A stretch of 64,000 bases of DNA, taken from contig LUGG01000005.1 in assembly GCA_001683735.1 (NCBI GenBank), positions 1,984,001-2,048,000 of the forward strand, written 5' to 3'. Made by a program: the position numbers and the translations under genes. The notes beneath the pieces are model-generated. The model had not been told where the DNA came from. It was given only the letters and a program-made list of their open reading frames with translations, and did not search any database. The stretch is from Grifola frondosa (Eukaryota > Basidiomycota > Agaricomycetes > Polyporales > Grifolaceae). Shown piece by piece: positions 48,607-59,925 of the stretch; position 1 is the stretch's first letter; every line of letters starts with the position of its first letter.

Positions 48607-49629
48607 GGTATTGGCCCCAAATTCAACTTATCGATGGGCCTGTTCTGGTTGCTGATGGATTCTATGTTCCATGTTCACGTGTAGCAAACCGATAATCATC
48701 CAGACTAGGCGTCGTCAGCATATACGGATGAAGGCGGGCTCCGGAGAGCATGCGTGGAGGACCGTGATCATCGTATAATTGGTTGGAAACAAACAGGTAG
48801 CAATCAAAGGGTTCATCAACTGTCTAGGCGCGGTGTGCATCATAACGACGTGGGCCCCCGTGTGGACCCCGCACATAACTCCACTGTGTAAATAAAGCTA
48901 TTCAAGCCCGCATTCACACTTACCGTGATCTCAGCTCCCGCGTGGGCCTCCAAATGGGACAGGATCAAGCAAACATTGCACACAGGTGCCCTCGCGACCA
49001 GGTAAACTGCAGAACTCCAATTTGTGTGTGGATGCGCCTTCAGGATTCCACGGGTGCCCTCGGATAGCGCGAAAGCACCGCGTGATCTCAACGAGCAGCT
49101 GCCTGGTTCGAGGTGAACTCGAGCCAGGGCCAACTCTCAGAGCAGCGCGAGTGCCCGCCGTGCTGGTGAATTTCACTGAGGATGTTCCCGGAGCGAGTAA
49201 CCTAGACTGTGATGAGGCGAGGACTGTAGGGCAACAAGGCGAGGAAGCTGTCCAGCATGCGTCTTCCGAATTCACCACGGATGCCCTCGCGATAGCCGCG
49301 AAAGCACCGGCGTGATCTCAACGAGCAGCTGCCTGGTTCGAGGTGAACTCGAGCCAGGCGCCAACGAGCAGCGCAGCGCGTGCCATGCCGGTATGGATTT
49401 CACTGAGGTGTTCAAGGGACGAGTAAGCCAGAGCGTGAGGGAAAAAGGCGAGGAGGCGGTCGCTACGAGGAGTGGGCGCTGTCAAGCGAGACGAGGAGCG
49501 AGCAGGGTTTGGACTTGTTTGGGCGCCTGTATTTGGCTGTATTTGGCCATACTTTGGTCGAGCGACTAAGGACATAGAGGTCGCCCGACTGAAGCCGAGG
49601 CGACTGAACGCTGCATGGGCCCACGCATG
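48607..49629. other. Non-coding spacer with direct repeats
   Basis: Intergenic part of the transposon between divergent accessory genes. Its main content is the 230-bp direct repeat listed separately. An upstream exon of the following gene may also lie here. Confidence 0.5.
49046..49510. repeat. 230-bp direct repeat with hairpin
   Basis: CGTGATCTCAACGAGCAGCT occurs at 49081 and 49311 with similar flanks (about 85% similar by eye). Each copy holds an 11-bp inverted repeat, CCTGGTTCGAG and CTCGAGCCAGG, around a 5-base loop. Confidence 0.75.
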
Positions 49630-50383
49630 AAGCGCTCAACAATGCAAACATTCGCCCTGATGATCCTCGACTCATTCCCCAAGGCCAGCCTGGTGGCAAA
49701 AGCAAGATTTACGTCATCTGGAAGGGAAAACGCACCGGGTTATTCGCCAATTGGAAGTCATCTTCCTTCTTGATGAGTCTTAAGATTGACTGTCGATTTT
49801 AGGGGATTGACAAGCTCTCTTGTGAGTGGAGTGCCCCATGCGGCGTTCGCCAGTTATAAGATGCTTGCGGAGGCCCGTGAGGCGTTCATTCATGGTCCGG
49901 CCCGTTGGATGTTCTGAACGAGGAAGACGAGGATTCTGCAGATGGCCCAGCAGCCCATAGTGCTCCAGCCTCCAAGGCCTCAGAGTCCCCTCCTCCCTTC
50001 ACACCCGTGCCCCCCACCATGCCAACTCGCCCCCTCGGCCCACATCCCCTGCTTGTCCATTTCCTTCGTCTTCTCGCCATGGTTCGCCCGCGTCGACCAC
50101 CCAAGCTCGACCCTGATGACGAGTCACTGGCGAGTGCGACAGCATCGTCATTGCAGCTGAACGAGCGCGTGAAGGAGTGCACGAAGCAGGTGCCTGTGTA
50201 TGTAGTAGTGTGTGGGCTATACCCGGGAGTCTACTTGGACCAGTAAGCGGTTACATTACCTCCCGCTCTGCCAATCTCATTCGTCCTCCCAGGGAAACCG
50301 CGTTCATCATGCTTGGGACAGAGCCCGCACATGAAACTGCATATTGCGGATTCCGCGTGCGACGGCGCTCGGTATTTTGTTGA
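49630..50383 (+). CDS. KDZ-associated protein with RNase H1 N-terminal (viroplasmin-like) domains
   Basis: A frame without a visible start codon runs EALNNANIRPDDPRLIPQG into KIYVIWKGKRTGLFANWK. After a short intron (about 49769-49800) it continues VPHAAFASYKMLAEAREAFI. This is the beta-strand/Trp and 'SY/SF...EAREAF' layout of the RNase H1 N-terminal hybrid-binding domain, also called viroplasmin. After an acidic, Pro-rich linker (frame shift near 49903) a second similar start appears: VPVYVVVCGLYPGVYLDQ, then an intron from about 50242 and a short last exon ending at 50383. Such domains bind RNA-DNA hybrids or dsRNA. The first exon is probably upstream; the frame change makes integrity doubtful. 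Confidence 0.6.
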
Positions 50384-50564
50384 TCAGTATATGGCTGGAG
50401 TAGTGTGCAAATTGGCTCGTGTTTGAATGTACTTCGATACTACTTGTTCAATGTCATCGCCCTTCCTTGTCCGAAATTCATGCATGCAAGTCAATTGAGC
50501 AACAAGGTAATTTCACCCCAACCACGGAATACTCTACGCTCATACATACATGGGCCGCGCTCGT

Positions 50565-51291
50565 CTAATCCTCAATTTCCAACGCCTCGTCCTCAATGAT
50601 TTCAGCCACTCCTGTGTCAGATAATGGATGCCCCACCTCCGCGGCATGCAATCGAACGTCTGCCGCAGTCATGATCCACTGAATTCGGAATACTACCTCA
50701 GTTAGTCCCTTCCACATGTGCCTGAGATTGTCCCCCTGTCGATGTTCCAATATGTCCACCACTAGATAGTCTTCAATCAACTCGAGAATGATGTCCCCTG
50801 AGTCATCCAGTCGTCCTTGGCTCTCACCCATGCCGCGAGCGCGCTTGGGTTCGTCCTCGTGTGATGATAATCCGGTGGAAGTCCTCCACAAATTTGGGCA
50901 GGTCGTTATAATACCCCCATGTCTCCAAAAGTGTGTGCAGCCAAGGAATTTCGTCTGGCAAGAAGGGGCGGCCCAAGATAGGCAGACGATCGATTCTAAC
51001 GACGGTGGTTAGCGTTGCGCATAGCGCCATGAATGTGACACTCACAGGTGCATTCTGGTGGGCGGTGGCGAACCGCTGCTGGGCGGTGGCGAACTGATAG
51101 CGGACGTGGTAGCACCTGGCTCTCCACGGGGGTCAATGGAGTGGGCGCCGTCATTTGCAGTGACCTGTATCATCCTCATCAGCTTCGAACCTCCTCGAAG
51201 TGGTCAAAACTCACTTTTTTTTCTCGTAATAGCGTTTGTTTTGGGCCGCCTTCAGCAATCGCGCCCTCTGCTCCTCGTTCTGCGGCGCCAT
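50565..51291 (-). CDS. KDZ-associated small accessory protein
   Basis: Starts MAPQNEEQRARLLKAAQNKR with a basic YYEKKK run before a donor, a start pattern recurrent in Agaricomycete transposon-linked hypothetical proteins (usually 'NRKYYERNRE'). Later segments on the same strand are LPILGRPFLPDEIPWLHTLL (near 50960), EDFHRIIITRG, and a final exon ending in acidic EIIEDEALEIED at 50565. Introns between them are plausible but were not all fixed. The basic N-terminus could bind nucleic acid. Function unknown. It lies head-to-tail with the next accessory gene. Confidence 0.55.
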
Positions 51292-51654
51292 GGATTTTGG
51301 CCAAGTCAGTCGAGGTTGCACACTCGTCGGTCCCACCCACGCCAACTGGAATGGGTGCAACACGATGCGCCTGCAATAATCAGCACGCCAGCGGCAAAGT
51401 AAGACACCCACTGAACGTCTGAACGGGTGACTAGGCACGAGACTAATGCCCTCCCGACTAATGCGCTCCGGCATCGTCATCGGCCGCCCCCGATAAGATG
51501 TCTTAATGCCAAGTTAAGGGTCTGACTATCCTCACGCGCTTTGCAGCCAAACTCTTAATTTCGATCTGAAGAAACGAGCCTACATGTACAACACAACATA
51601 CGGCGAGCAATGATATCTAAGTGTTCCGATGACGGGTGAAGGATGCAGGTGTCA

Positions 51655-54245
51655 CTAGCGCACAGTTGGAAGGCGGCCACGCACTTCGTAGAATGAACGG
51701 CAGTACACATCCACCACGTGAGCCTCGAAGGCGTCATAAGCGCGACGGTCTTGAAGGTCTTCATCGCGCCATGCCAGGTCGACACGTGGCCAAGACTGTA
51801 GTGCCCGGGCCCACCGGATATGTGCCTCCCGACGGATTTGCCAATCCTCCGCGCCAAGCTCATCTGCACAGGTGTCTCGCTCGTACATCGGGCGCAAAGA
51901 GCCTTCTCCATGCCAGATCCTCAACAGCTCCAACTGCCTGTCTGCAGCAGCAGACATGTCCTCATCTCCATACAGGGAAGCTAACAAATCCCGGTCGATG
52001 TCCAACAGCTCGAGGCGAAAATTCATGATCGCCAACTCCCAAACAACCTCGGCCCACAAGGCGCGATCGGTGTCGGCTATGGCACGTGAGACGTAGCAGC
52101 TCCGCCACTGGGGTAAAGTGAGGTCTGCACGATAAGACGCAAAGCCGGCGTGGACTCCGAAATGCACAGCGATGTCGATCCGATCAGCGATCCGTTTCTG
52201 CCGACGCTTTTCGGCGCTGGTGACCGCAGTGGAGCCACCTTGCTCACGATGCAAAGTGTGCTTGCGTCTTTCCTCACTCAACAGAGGGCTCGATGCAGTT
52301 TTGCTATGTCCTTAGGGGTGGAGACCGGTTTGACGACTAAAGCTTGGTAGGGGATTGCACAATATTTGCCTTCTAACGCAATGCGCCACTGCGTCATTGT
52401 CATCAACACTTTCCCGTCTGCCGGCGGATTGAGCGCGTGAGCGATACAATACATCCTGATACGCAACCAATTATGCATCCGCGCGCCCGTGAGTTGACCC
52501 TCAGCATAGAATAAATGGGGGGGAGGGAGCGAGAACAAGTGCTGGGGAGGAGAGTCACTTTTGGGCATCAGCCTGAACGCAGGCAGAGCTTGGGCCCAAC
52601 CAGGACAAACGCGGGGCACCCAGAGAGGTGGAGCTGATTGGCATGGCTCTAGAGCGACGCCCAAACTCGCCTGTGTTACGGGATGTAACTGCCCGCGCTT
52701 GCGCTGTGCGGCTGCTCGCACATCCGACATCCCGCCATTCCGAGCACCAGGCGCATTTGTTTTCTGTTTACGACCTACATCAATTTGTGTGAGCTTGCTA
52801 AATTCACCCGCAGCGAAAAGATATCACGCACCAGGACGGCAATCACATGATCGCGGCTGTGGAGTTCTGCCCTGGGAGGTGGGTAAGGGGTCGCAAATTT
52901 CTACTGTCCCCGCCGGCCCAGCTCAGGACCCCTCGGGCACAGGAGACTTGCAAGGAATGTTCACACCCGCAACCTCTACCTCAACCTCCCAATCCTCAGC
53001 AGCTCCACCGTGGTTGATATCATCAACGTTGGGGTATCCGACCGCGAGCGCAGGTGAGTCGTCCGCCTGCCCGGTGACTCCGTCGTCATTGCTCCTCTGA
53101 CTGGTCTCTTGCCAGACCGGAGCGAGTTTGCGTAACGTAGGGCGATTGGTCAGGCTGAAGTGGTGCAGCTGCTGAACTATAGATTCGGACAAGTTGTCGA
53201 ATGTGCTGGTGTGGAGCCACCTAGGAGCAACGTGCGTATACTTGCCATGCTTCATGAGAGTCTTCGGATTGAAATGGATGGAGGCAGGTATCATGTTGAC
53301 GACGCGCATGATCACGGTGGCCGTTGTCAATGTGTGAGCGGGCCTAACCCACCACACGGGAATACCGCAGCGGAACAGGTTCTCAGCCAACGACAAGTGT
53401 CCCGTCAACACGCCTCGTAAGGGAAGAACATGGCTGGAATTGTCAAATGCAGGGTTGGCGAGGCGAGGGTGAACTACAATCATGTGGATAATCCAAGCGC
53501 GGACTTCTAACAGTAAGCGTTGCACCTCCCTGAACCACTCTGCCACCTCAAACGTACTCATTGGGATCTCTTCGAGCCTCACGACGGCAGATCGCAGGCG
53601 TTGGACTAGCCGCCAGATGAAACGGGCGCTGTCGGCAGTGATCTTTCCATCCCCGTCCAAAGTAGAACGCACGCACAAGGTCGCCTCAATAACTGCCTCG
53701 TGCAACCGTATGACCACCGGGGCAGACAACCAGCCTACCTGCGCACCTGGGATCTCCAAGTCGACGTGGAAATCGTTGCTGTTGAAATGCCACCAGGGAG
53801 CGCGGGAGTCAGTGAATACAGGTAAGACGTGCATGTCGTCCTCCATCGGAAATGAGAGGTGAGTCAGGTTGCCGATCAGATCCGGATTGCCAGGAGCTGA
53901 CATGGCATGGGGAAGACTTTGATCGTAAAATTGCGGCCACTTCCACAGCTCGAAGACGTTCAACATGGCATCTGCGCATAGGCCGAACACCTCCCCCTCC
54001 TTGTAAATCGGGATCTCAGGAATGAACGACATGTTCGGCGAAGAAATCAACCAGCGGTCGTCCAGCAAAGCGAGGGTACGGCAGTCCGACGCGCGAAGTG
54101 GGCCTTCGGGGCGGGGGGCATGCAACGCTGCCATGATGGCATCCCGCCCCACGAGAACATGTCCCCTTCTTTCGACTGGCATGGCTAGGGAAGTGGTACG
54201 TGGGGCGAGGTCAGTATTCAATGACGGCGAGGCGAATCCACTCAC
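51655..54245 (-). CDS. KDZ-associated large accessory protein
   Basis: Starts at 54245 with MSGFASPSLNTDLAPRTTSL. A 440-codon frame covers GHVLVGRDAIMAAL, DDRWLISSPNMSFIPEIPIY, LNVFELWKWPQFYDQSLPHA, SWLS-type and RFIWRLVQRLRSAVVRLEEI, and GIPVWWVRPAHTLTT, down to about 52923. Further exons on the same strand follow: MHNWLRIRMYCIAHAL (near 52480) and WAEVVWELAIMNFRLELLDI (near 52020), ending at 51655. All parts belong to one recurrent Agaricomycete family of large, globular, largely helical proteins with several Trp-rich motifs, seen in multi-copy, transposon-rich settings. No catalytic motif is recognised. The joins between exons after 52923 were not fixed, so it could be two genes. Confidence 0.6.
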
Positions 54246-55547
54246 TCGGTATGCACACCTGTGCGAGTCTTCAGATGTCGTACCAGGGGATGCAGATGAC
54301 GCTTAACACGGGCAGGCACACAAACAAGAGGGAAGCAACAAGGGAAGCAGAGCACGACGAGGCGGTAAAGGAGGGAGGCGCGAACGTTTGAAGTTGATGG
54401 GGCGGGTGAGGGCAAGAACACTACCAAATCTCCGTCGTGAGGACGGGGTATCTGGGCAGTGGAGCTATACCAGGACTCCGTCATGAAGATGGGCTCTGAT
54501 GGAGCAGTGCTTGAGACGGGTCTTGCGCGTAGGGATGTGCCAGCGGGAGTGGGAGTGAGAGAGTACAGACATACGAATACGGAACCAAATGAAGTGTGAA
54601 TCATGATAGCCGCCCACAACGTGAACCTCGTGCCCGAAGCTGGCGTGACCGAGTCTCGTGACCGAAGCTGGCGTGACCGAGTCTCATGACCGAGGCTGGG
54701 GACCGAGGCTGGTCCCCGAGGTGACCGAGGTGCCAGTATTCCAGCTCGCCATAACTCCTTCGCTATATTCCACCTCCTCGCTTGTATGACTCCGTCGCCC
54801 ATGTCCTCCCTGTCACCCATCTCGTCCTGGCCACTACCACTTTGTTCCATGGGTCCTTCGCCTCCATGGCGAGGGACCACCACCCAGCCTGCAACCATGG
54901 TCACCTCCATGGCGACCGTGGTAGGCTGCACCCGCAACCGATGGTCTCGCTGGCTCTGACCTCGTCCTGGCCGCTTCCTCGTTCTCGCTGTCACCCACCT
55001 CGTCCTGGCTGCCATTCATTTCGTTCCACGGGTCCTTCGTCTCTATGGCGAGGGACCACCACCCGTGCCTGCAACCATGGTTGCCTCCACGGCGACCGTG
55101 GTAGGCTGCATCTGCCTTGACCGATCCTCGTTGGGCCGGCGTGGACTTGACAGACTTGGCGCGGTGAGTACTTGCCACTCCATTACCATAGCACACAGAT
55201 GACTTGCACGTAGGAGCTCACATCGGCCTACATGGCCCAGCGCTGGGCGATATGCCGCAAGTGTGGATATGATAAAGAAAGTCTTGACGCGGTGAGTCCT
55301 CACACTTCGTTGCATTGCACCCAGGTAACTCACACGCACCTTCATCCCGACATAGTCGCACATGGTCCAGGGCTGAAGCAATATTGGTGGTTAGACGGAT
55401 CGATTAAATAAATTCATTATGCGCTTGCTGTACTTAGTGCCCACATAGAAACTGTGACCATGTGCGAAGAGCTGGATCGGTCGATCCCATCGGCATGTGC
55501 CGGTGGGGACCACCTAAAATTTTTGAGCTATACTGGACGTACTGTGC
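54246..55547. other. Spacer with short direct repeats, upstream of the transposase
   Basis: Between divergent transposon genes. It holds GACCGAG-rich short repeats (54650-54730) and the 180-bp repeat listed next. The transposase promoter should lie at the right end. Confidence 0.5.
54820..55130. repeat. 180-bp direct repeat
   Basis: ATGGCGAGGGACCACCACCC occurs at about 54865 and 55045 with similar flanks before and after, including GCGACCGTGGTAGGCTGCA. Confidence 0.75.
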
Positions 55548-58500
55548 ATGTCTGGCCCCCCCTCAGCGCCGGGCCCGAGCAAGGGCAGCGCTCGCTTCAC
55601 GTTGAATGCGGGTTTCCGAGCGAAGGTCCCTACCAATGCCAGCAACGCCATTGCGCGAACGACGCAGTCTTTACCCAAGTGGGACCCATTCGCGAGCTTG
55701 CAAAGTAGTGGTAGTACGCCTGCGCGCACTCTGCCCCCACCGGCGAGCTTTGCCTCTCCCATTGCCTCCGCCTACTCTGCCGATACTCACTCTACCTCCG
55801 AGTCGTTCAAAAAAGCACGTCTAAATAATACCATAGTGAGTGATACCACGAGCGTGCGAGAAATTTGCACTAAATCTTCCATACAGCCTCCCTCCGTGCG
55901 AATGAGCCAATTTTTGGACCAGTGGGCGGCGCCCGCACTGAGGGCATGGATGGCGCGTGAGTCGAATCCGGGTATTACGGCTTGTTCACGGTGTGCAGCA
56001 GTCCCCAAATGATGCTGCCCCCCCGTCGACTTGTATCACTGCACAGAGTGCTACCATGGGCCGACCGTGTGCAAGCAGTGTATTCTTGAGGACCACAGCA
56101 CAACCCATTCCATGTGATTGATGAGAAGTGGACCGTGCCGGGGAGCTTTTGGCGGCGGACTTCTTTGGGGACCTGGGTGTTAAAATTGGAGTTGGCACAT
56201 GGGCGCGCGGTGCCCAACAGCATTGTCTACTCGCATGATGACCATTGTGCATGAGCATGGCGTTCACACATATTGTGTCCGCTTTTGCGCGTGTCCACAG
56301 GCCGCTGGATCGACGCCATGCCCAGAGCCTCTGCAGCTCATACAAGCGGGTTTCTGGCCAGGTTCGTGGACGACGCCTCGGACGGCGTTCACGATCAATG
56401 GCCTTCGCTGTTTCCATCTAGCCTCTCTGCAAAGTCAGGTCAATGCGCGAGATTACTTCACATATCTACGGGGCTCACAGACAACGTGTGTCCAGATGTC
56501 GTCCCGGTAAGCTAGATGATTATGTACTGCGGATTTGACTGACAAAACGAAACTTGGCAGGACGTTATCGAGAACTGTTGACAGCCAGCCGTGAGTTTAC
56601 CTTCTTGCGAGCTTGCAAACGTGCGGGAGTTCCGCCATCGCGTGACATGCCGCAGGGTCGCTCGTGGTGTTGTGTCCAGCGTGCCCTCAACCAGATATGA
56701 ACATGGATCCTAAATGGCGTGAGCGCCCCGAACATCTTCAGTGGGTATCTTATACTGTCGTGCCGGCCATGAGTTTGGCTGATGGACTGACGCAGATTCC
56801 TGGATGCTCTTTTTCACACAATCGATGGCAATTTTCATCAAAATCAGAAGATGAAACCAACGGACCCCAACGACTTTCCTTTAACGCTGGGAGCGGCGTA
56901 TTTTGCCAATGAGGACGATTTTACCCGATTTCAACGACACCCTGGGTCCGTGGAAACCTGAGGTATGAGAGCAGAGTGGCGTGCGCCCGGTATGGCTGCT
57001 AACTTTATATTGGTGTCGTTCAGGTGAGCACTTGCGCGAACTTCGGGGCGATGGGCTACGGTGGCTACTGGGCGAAGGTGTCCGGAACGGTGGGATTGTC
57101 ATGCGGGCGGCACATGTTCGTGTTGCCCGGCGGGGGGTGGATCTCCAGAAAGGAGAACGGCAAGTCATTGACAACGTCGTGAATAGTCCGGACTGATGAC
57201 GGTTTTCCTAGCTTTGCCAACGTCGATTTCGCCTTGCTATCAGGATTGACACGATACATGGGTCTACTAAGACACGTGTCCGGGTACGATATAAATTGCC
57301 AGTACCGGATCCTACTGCTAGCACGTCTGAAGTGGATGAAGGAGCATGTGACAGACTTGAAGACGATACAGATCAGATACTTCCCGTGGACCCTCGCCGC
57401 TGTGGGCAAGTTTCATTTGCCAGCCCATCGTCCTGAATGTCGGTACAAATTCTCATTCCATTGGTTGCCGGGCGTTGGGATGACAGATGGTGAAGCACCG
57501 GAATGCATCTGGGCCTCCTTGAATGCCCTCGGGGGAGCACGCGGGAGATGTCCTCGGGCCATAGGCACGACATCATCAATGACCATCATTCTGACATGAA
57601 CATTCGGCGTATACACAGCCTTGGTTTGTATCATGCCTTTGGATGCCAACTGTCTCGCTGAAATCCATTTTTAGCCGACGGCTTCGCCAGAAACACTCGA
57701 CGCCATTGATTGTGCAATTGCAACAGGCTCGAGAACATTTACAGAAAGTCGAGGCCAACATTCCGAACCCAAAACTCATTGAATGGAAGGGGGAAGAGGC
57801 CGCATGGCTGAAGCAAGTGGTACATATGGGGAACCACAAGGATCTTCCAAATCCTGTACGAACCTCGCAAGGAGGCCGGTGAGTGCATATGATTCTAAGC
57901 AAGTCAATGTGTTAACCATCACATATGCAGCTCCATCCCAAAAAGAGATCACGGCACACTTGGACGCTGTGGCGGAGGCCACAGGGGGAAGGTGCGGGGA
58001 TGTTGGGCGCAGTAGAGGAGGGCGTCGCGTTGGATAATCTCAAGTGAGTGTTGTCCTAGTTTCTCTTGGGCGAGGTGTGCTCTGACCGTCTCGCCAAGGT
58101 TTTCACTTTTGGCAGATCTCACTTCGGATGACGGCAGTGAGGCCACGAAGACACAGCTCGAAGCAAAGCGGCGCAATTGAAGTTAGGGCTCGAAGCGTGG
58201 AGAGTCACACACGGCGGTTTGTCGCGCCCATGGTAGATGAGGCTATGGTGGATGTGCAGATGGCTTGCCATGGGTGGTCGCTTCCGATCAATTTTCCATG
58301 GTTCAGTGACGGTGAACGAGGGTGTCATGAGGATGAGGCGGAGGAAGAAGATGAGGACAGCGAAGAGGATGACACCTCAGCGAGCCAAGCGACTGTTGCA
58401 CCGAAGAAACGGAAGGCAACGGCGACGGGCGGGGCGTTGCGCGGCAAGCGAAGGCAGAAGGCTGGGACGAGATCAACGCGATCAACATCGAGTTACCGTC

Positions 58501-59273
58501 CACATACAGTCCTTTGGTACTTGCACACCCGTCGATGAGAGCGCTCGTGGACCTGGAGCGCCAGGTTCGCCAGGGCCAGGTGAATGATGCTTTGGCTGAT
58601 ACTCGTACCCACCTGATCACCGCATTCTCTTTCAGATACCAATGCCGCAACATTTCAGGCCAAATCCAGAACACGCGTGCGATGCGGAAGATTCAACGCA
58701 AGCAACAAGCGGTCGGTCGTGCGGCTGACACCTATCGTCGTGCGAGACGTGCGTTGATCGCCTTAGGCATGCAAGTAGATGATGCGTGCTACCGTGTGCT
58801 GAAGACCACGGATGTCGTACCGTTCGCAATGTACACGGAGGAGGAGCAGCTGGGAGACAGCCGCAAGACTCCATCTTGGATCTGGGAGGACTTCACGTTC
58901 GTGGGGGAGGTATCGGAGGGTGCGATCAAGAACTTCTTGGCTGATGGTGAGTGAGCAACGCTTTCAGAAGGACGTGCGCTAAGTCGAGCTAGCCATGCGC
59001 ATGCACTGGTTCCGGCGCAGCGCTCTCCAATCGCGCTGGCATGAAGAAGTCCTGTTGCTTGAGGAGGAGATGCGGCGGATGGTATGGACATTCCGGTGGT
59101 GGCGTGGGCATTGGGAACAGCAAGCAGAGCAGCACCATGTGGATGCCAAGACAGGAGAGGAGGGTTATGCACACAAGTAAGTGGATAACATGTCCGGGAG
59201 ATTTGGTTGCTGACCTGTTCGGAATCCACACAGACAAGCTGATCGATATAGCAGGCTACTGCACGGGAGCATA
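55548..59273 (+). pseudogene. KDZ transposase (with CxC2-like Cys cluster), frameshifted
   Basis: The N-terminus from 55548 is low-complexity. A Cys cluster (CSRCAA, CTECYHGPTVCKQC, about 55980-56080) and HVIDEKW, then LQLIQAGFWP, match the CxC2-like KDZ-associated region. The transposase core follows: TIDGNFHQNQK, CGRHMFVLPGGG, VDLQKGERQ, FALLSGL, GYDINCQY (57282-57305), KFHLPAH (57408-57428) and GMTDGEAPE. The C-terminus has SWIW-like and EEVLLLEEEMRRMVWTFRWW motifs near 59050. KDZ enzymes are RNase H-fold DDE transposases acting in the nucleus. As read, the gene has a TGA at about 56011 and several frame changes (about 56100, 56240), some at A or C runs (a C7 run lies at about 56021). Confidence 0.85.
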
Positions 59274-59859
59274 GAGGCCTTCACGGGCAAGATCAGGATG
59301 GTATGAGCGCGCTAGGGGGTTGTAATCATAATACTGACCCGATGTCTACTCAGGAGGATACACAATTGCCACCCGCCGACGAGCCAGTGGCGTCCTCTAG
59401 TGCAGTGCATGGGGAGGTAGATTGATGGTGTCGATGATTAGCCAGACGCGTTTGATATTACAGGGTAGGGGATGTATCCGTAGCTTGATGGACTTGAGAA
59501 GCATGCGAAACAGTTGGGATATATCCACAGTTTGAGCAATATGTGGATGAAGTTTCTGCTAATCAGTGAATCGTTGTGTCAGGGTAGCTCAGTGGTATAT
59601 GTCTTGCGCTCGTGTTTGCGGCATGCGTCGTTCGAGGCGCGCGTACGCCATCCCTTTTGCCAATGCGCGCCCGAGCCTATAGCGGATATATCCCTTTATA
59701 TGTAGCAGATATATACATGGGATGTATCTGTTTCTCGATGAATGCATCACCGTGAAGGATATATCTGTCATAGATGGAGGATGTATCTCTCTTCCGTGAT
59801 GTATCCATGATAGGATACATCATGGGATGGGACTACTGAATGGTAGGGAGTAGCACTAG
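59274..59859. other. Subterminal region with GATATATC-type repeats
   Basis: No gene. Holds many GATATATC, GATGTATC and GATACATC octamers, like the left subterminal region. They are candidates for transposase binding sites. Confidence 0.6.
59575..59660 (+). other. tRNA-like sequence with pol III A and B boxes
   Basis: TAGCTCAGTGG at about 59584 matches the A box, and GTTCGAGGC about 45 bases on resembles the B box with a closing stem. The rest folds poorly. It is oriented outward, mirror-image to the tRNA-like segment near the left end. Confidence 0.4.
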
Positions 59860-59917
59860 GATATATCCAAGGTACGGACTGTATAACATGAGATATATCG
59901 TGGGTACTGAATGTCTT
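59860..59917 (-). repeat. Right terminal inverted repeat of the KDZ element
   Basis: GATATATC at 59860-59867 and 59892-59899 (32-bp spacing as on the left), then the TTCAGT core in reverse complement, ending at 59917. Confidence 0.75.
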
Positions 59918-59925
59918 GCGGGTGG
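59918..59925. repeat. Target-site duplication, right copy
   Basis: GCGGGTGG, identical to 39421-39428. Confidence 0.85.

Larger units (their letters stand above)
39429..59917. mobile_element. KDZ-superfamily DNA transposon (20.5 kb)
   Basis: The element is bounded by an 8-bp duplication and by imperfect terminal inverted repeats. The left end has ACTTCAGTTCC and the right end (reverse complement) ACATTCAGTACC, each followed by two GATATATC octamers spaced 32 bp apart. It encodes a KDZ transposase (55.5-59.3 kb) and at least five accessory genes on both strands (39930-46376, 46522-48606, 49630-50383, 50565-51291, 51655-54245). No TET/JBP-type dioxygenase motif was found, although some fungal KDZ elements carry one. 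Coding parts are GC-rich compared with the palindromic insert at 40667-45452. It sits in a coding exon of an NLR-like gene. Confidence 0.88.

Noticed and set aside
47824..48655. Plus-strand frames of 66-164 codons
   Set aside because: Antisense shadows of the GC-rich accessory gene on the minus strand.
39429..59917. TET/JBP dioxygenase gene expected in some fungal KDZ elements
   Set aside because: No HxD...H plus Arg motif of that family was seen in any accessory frame.
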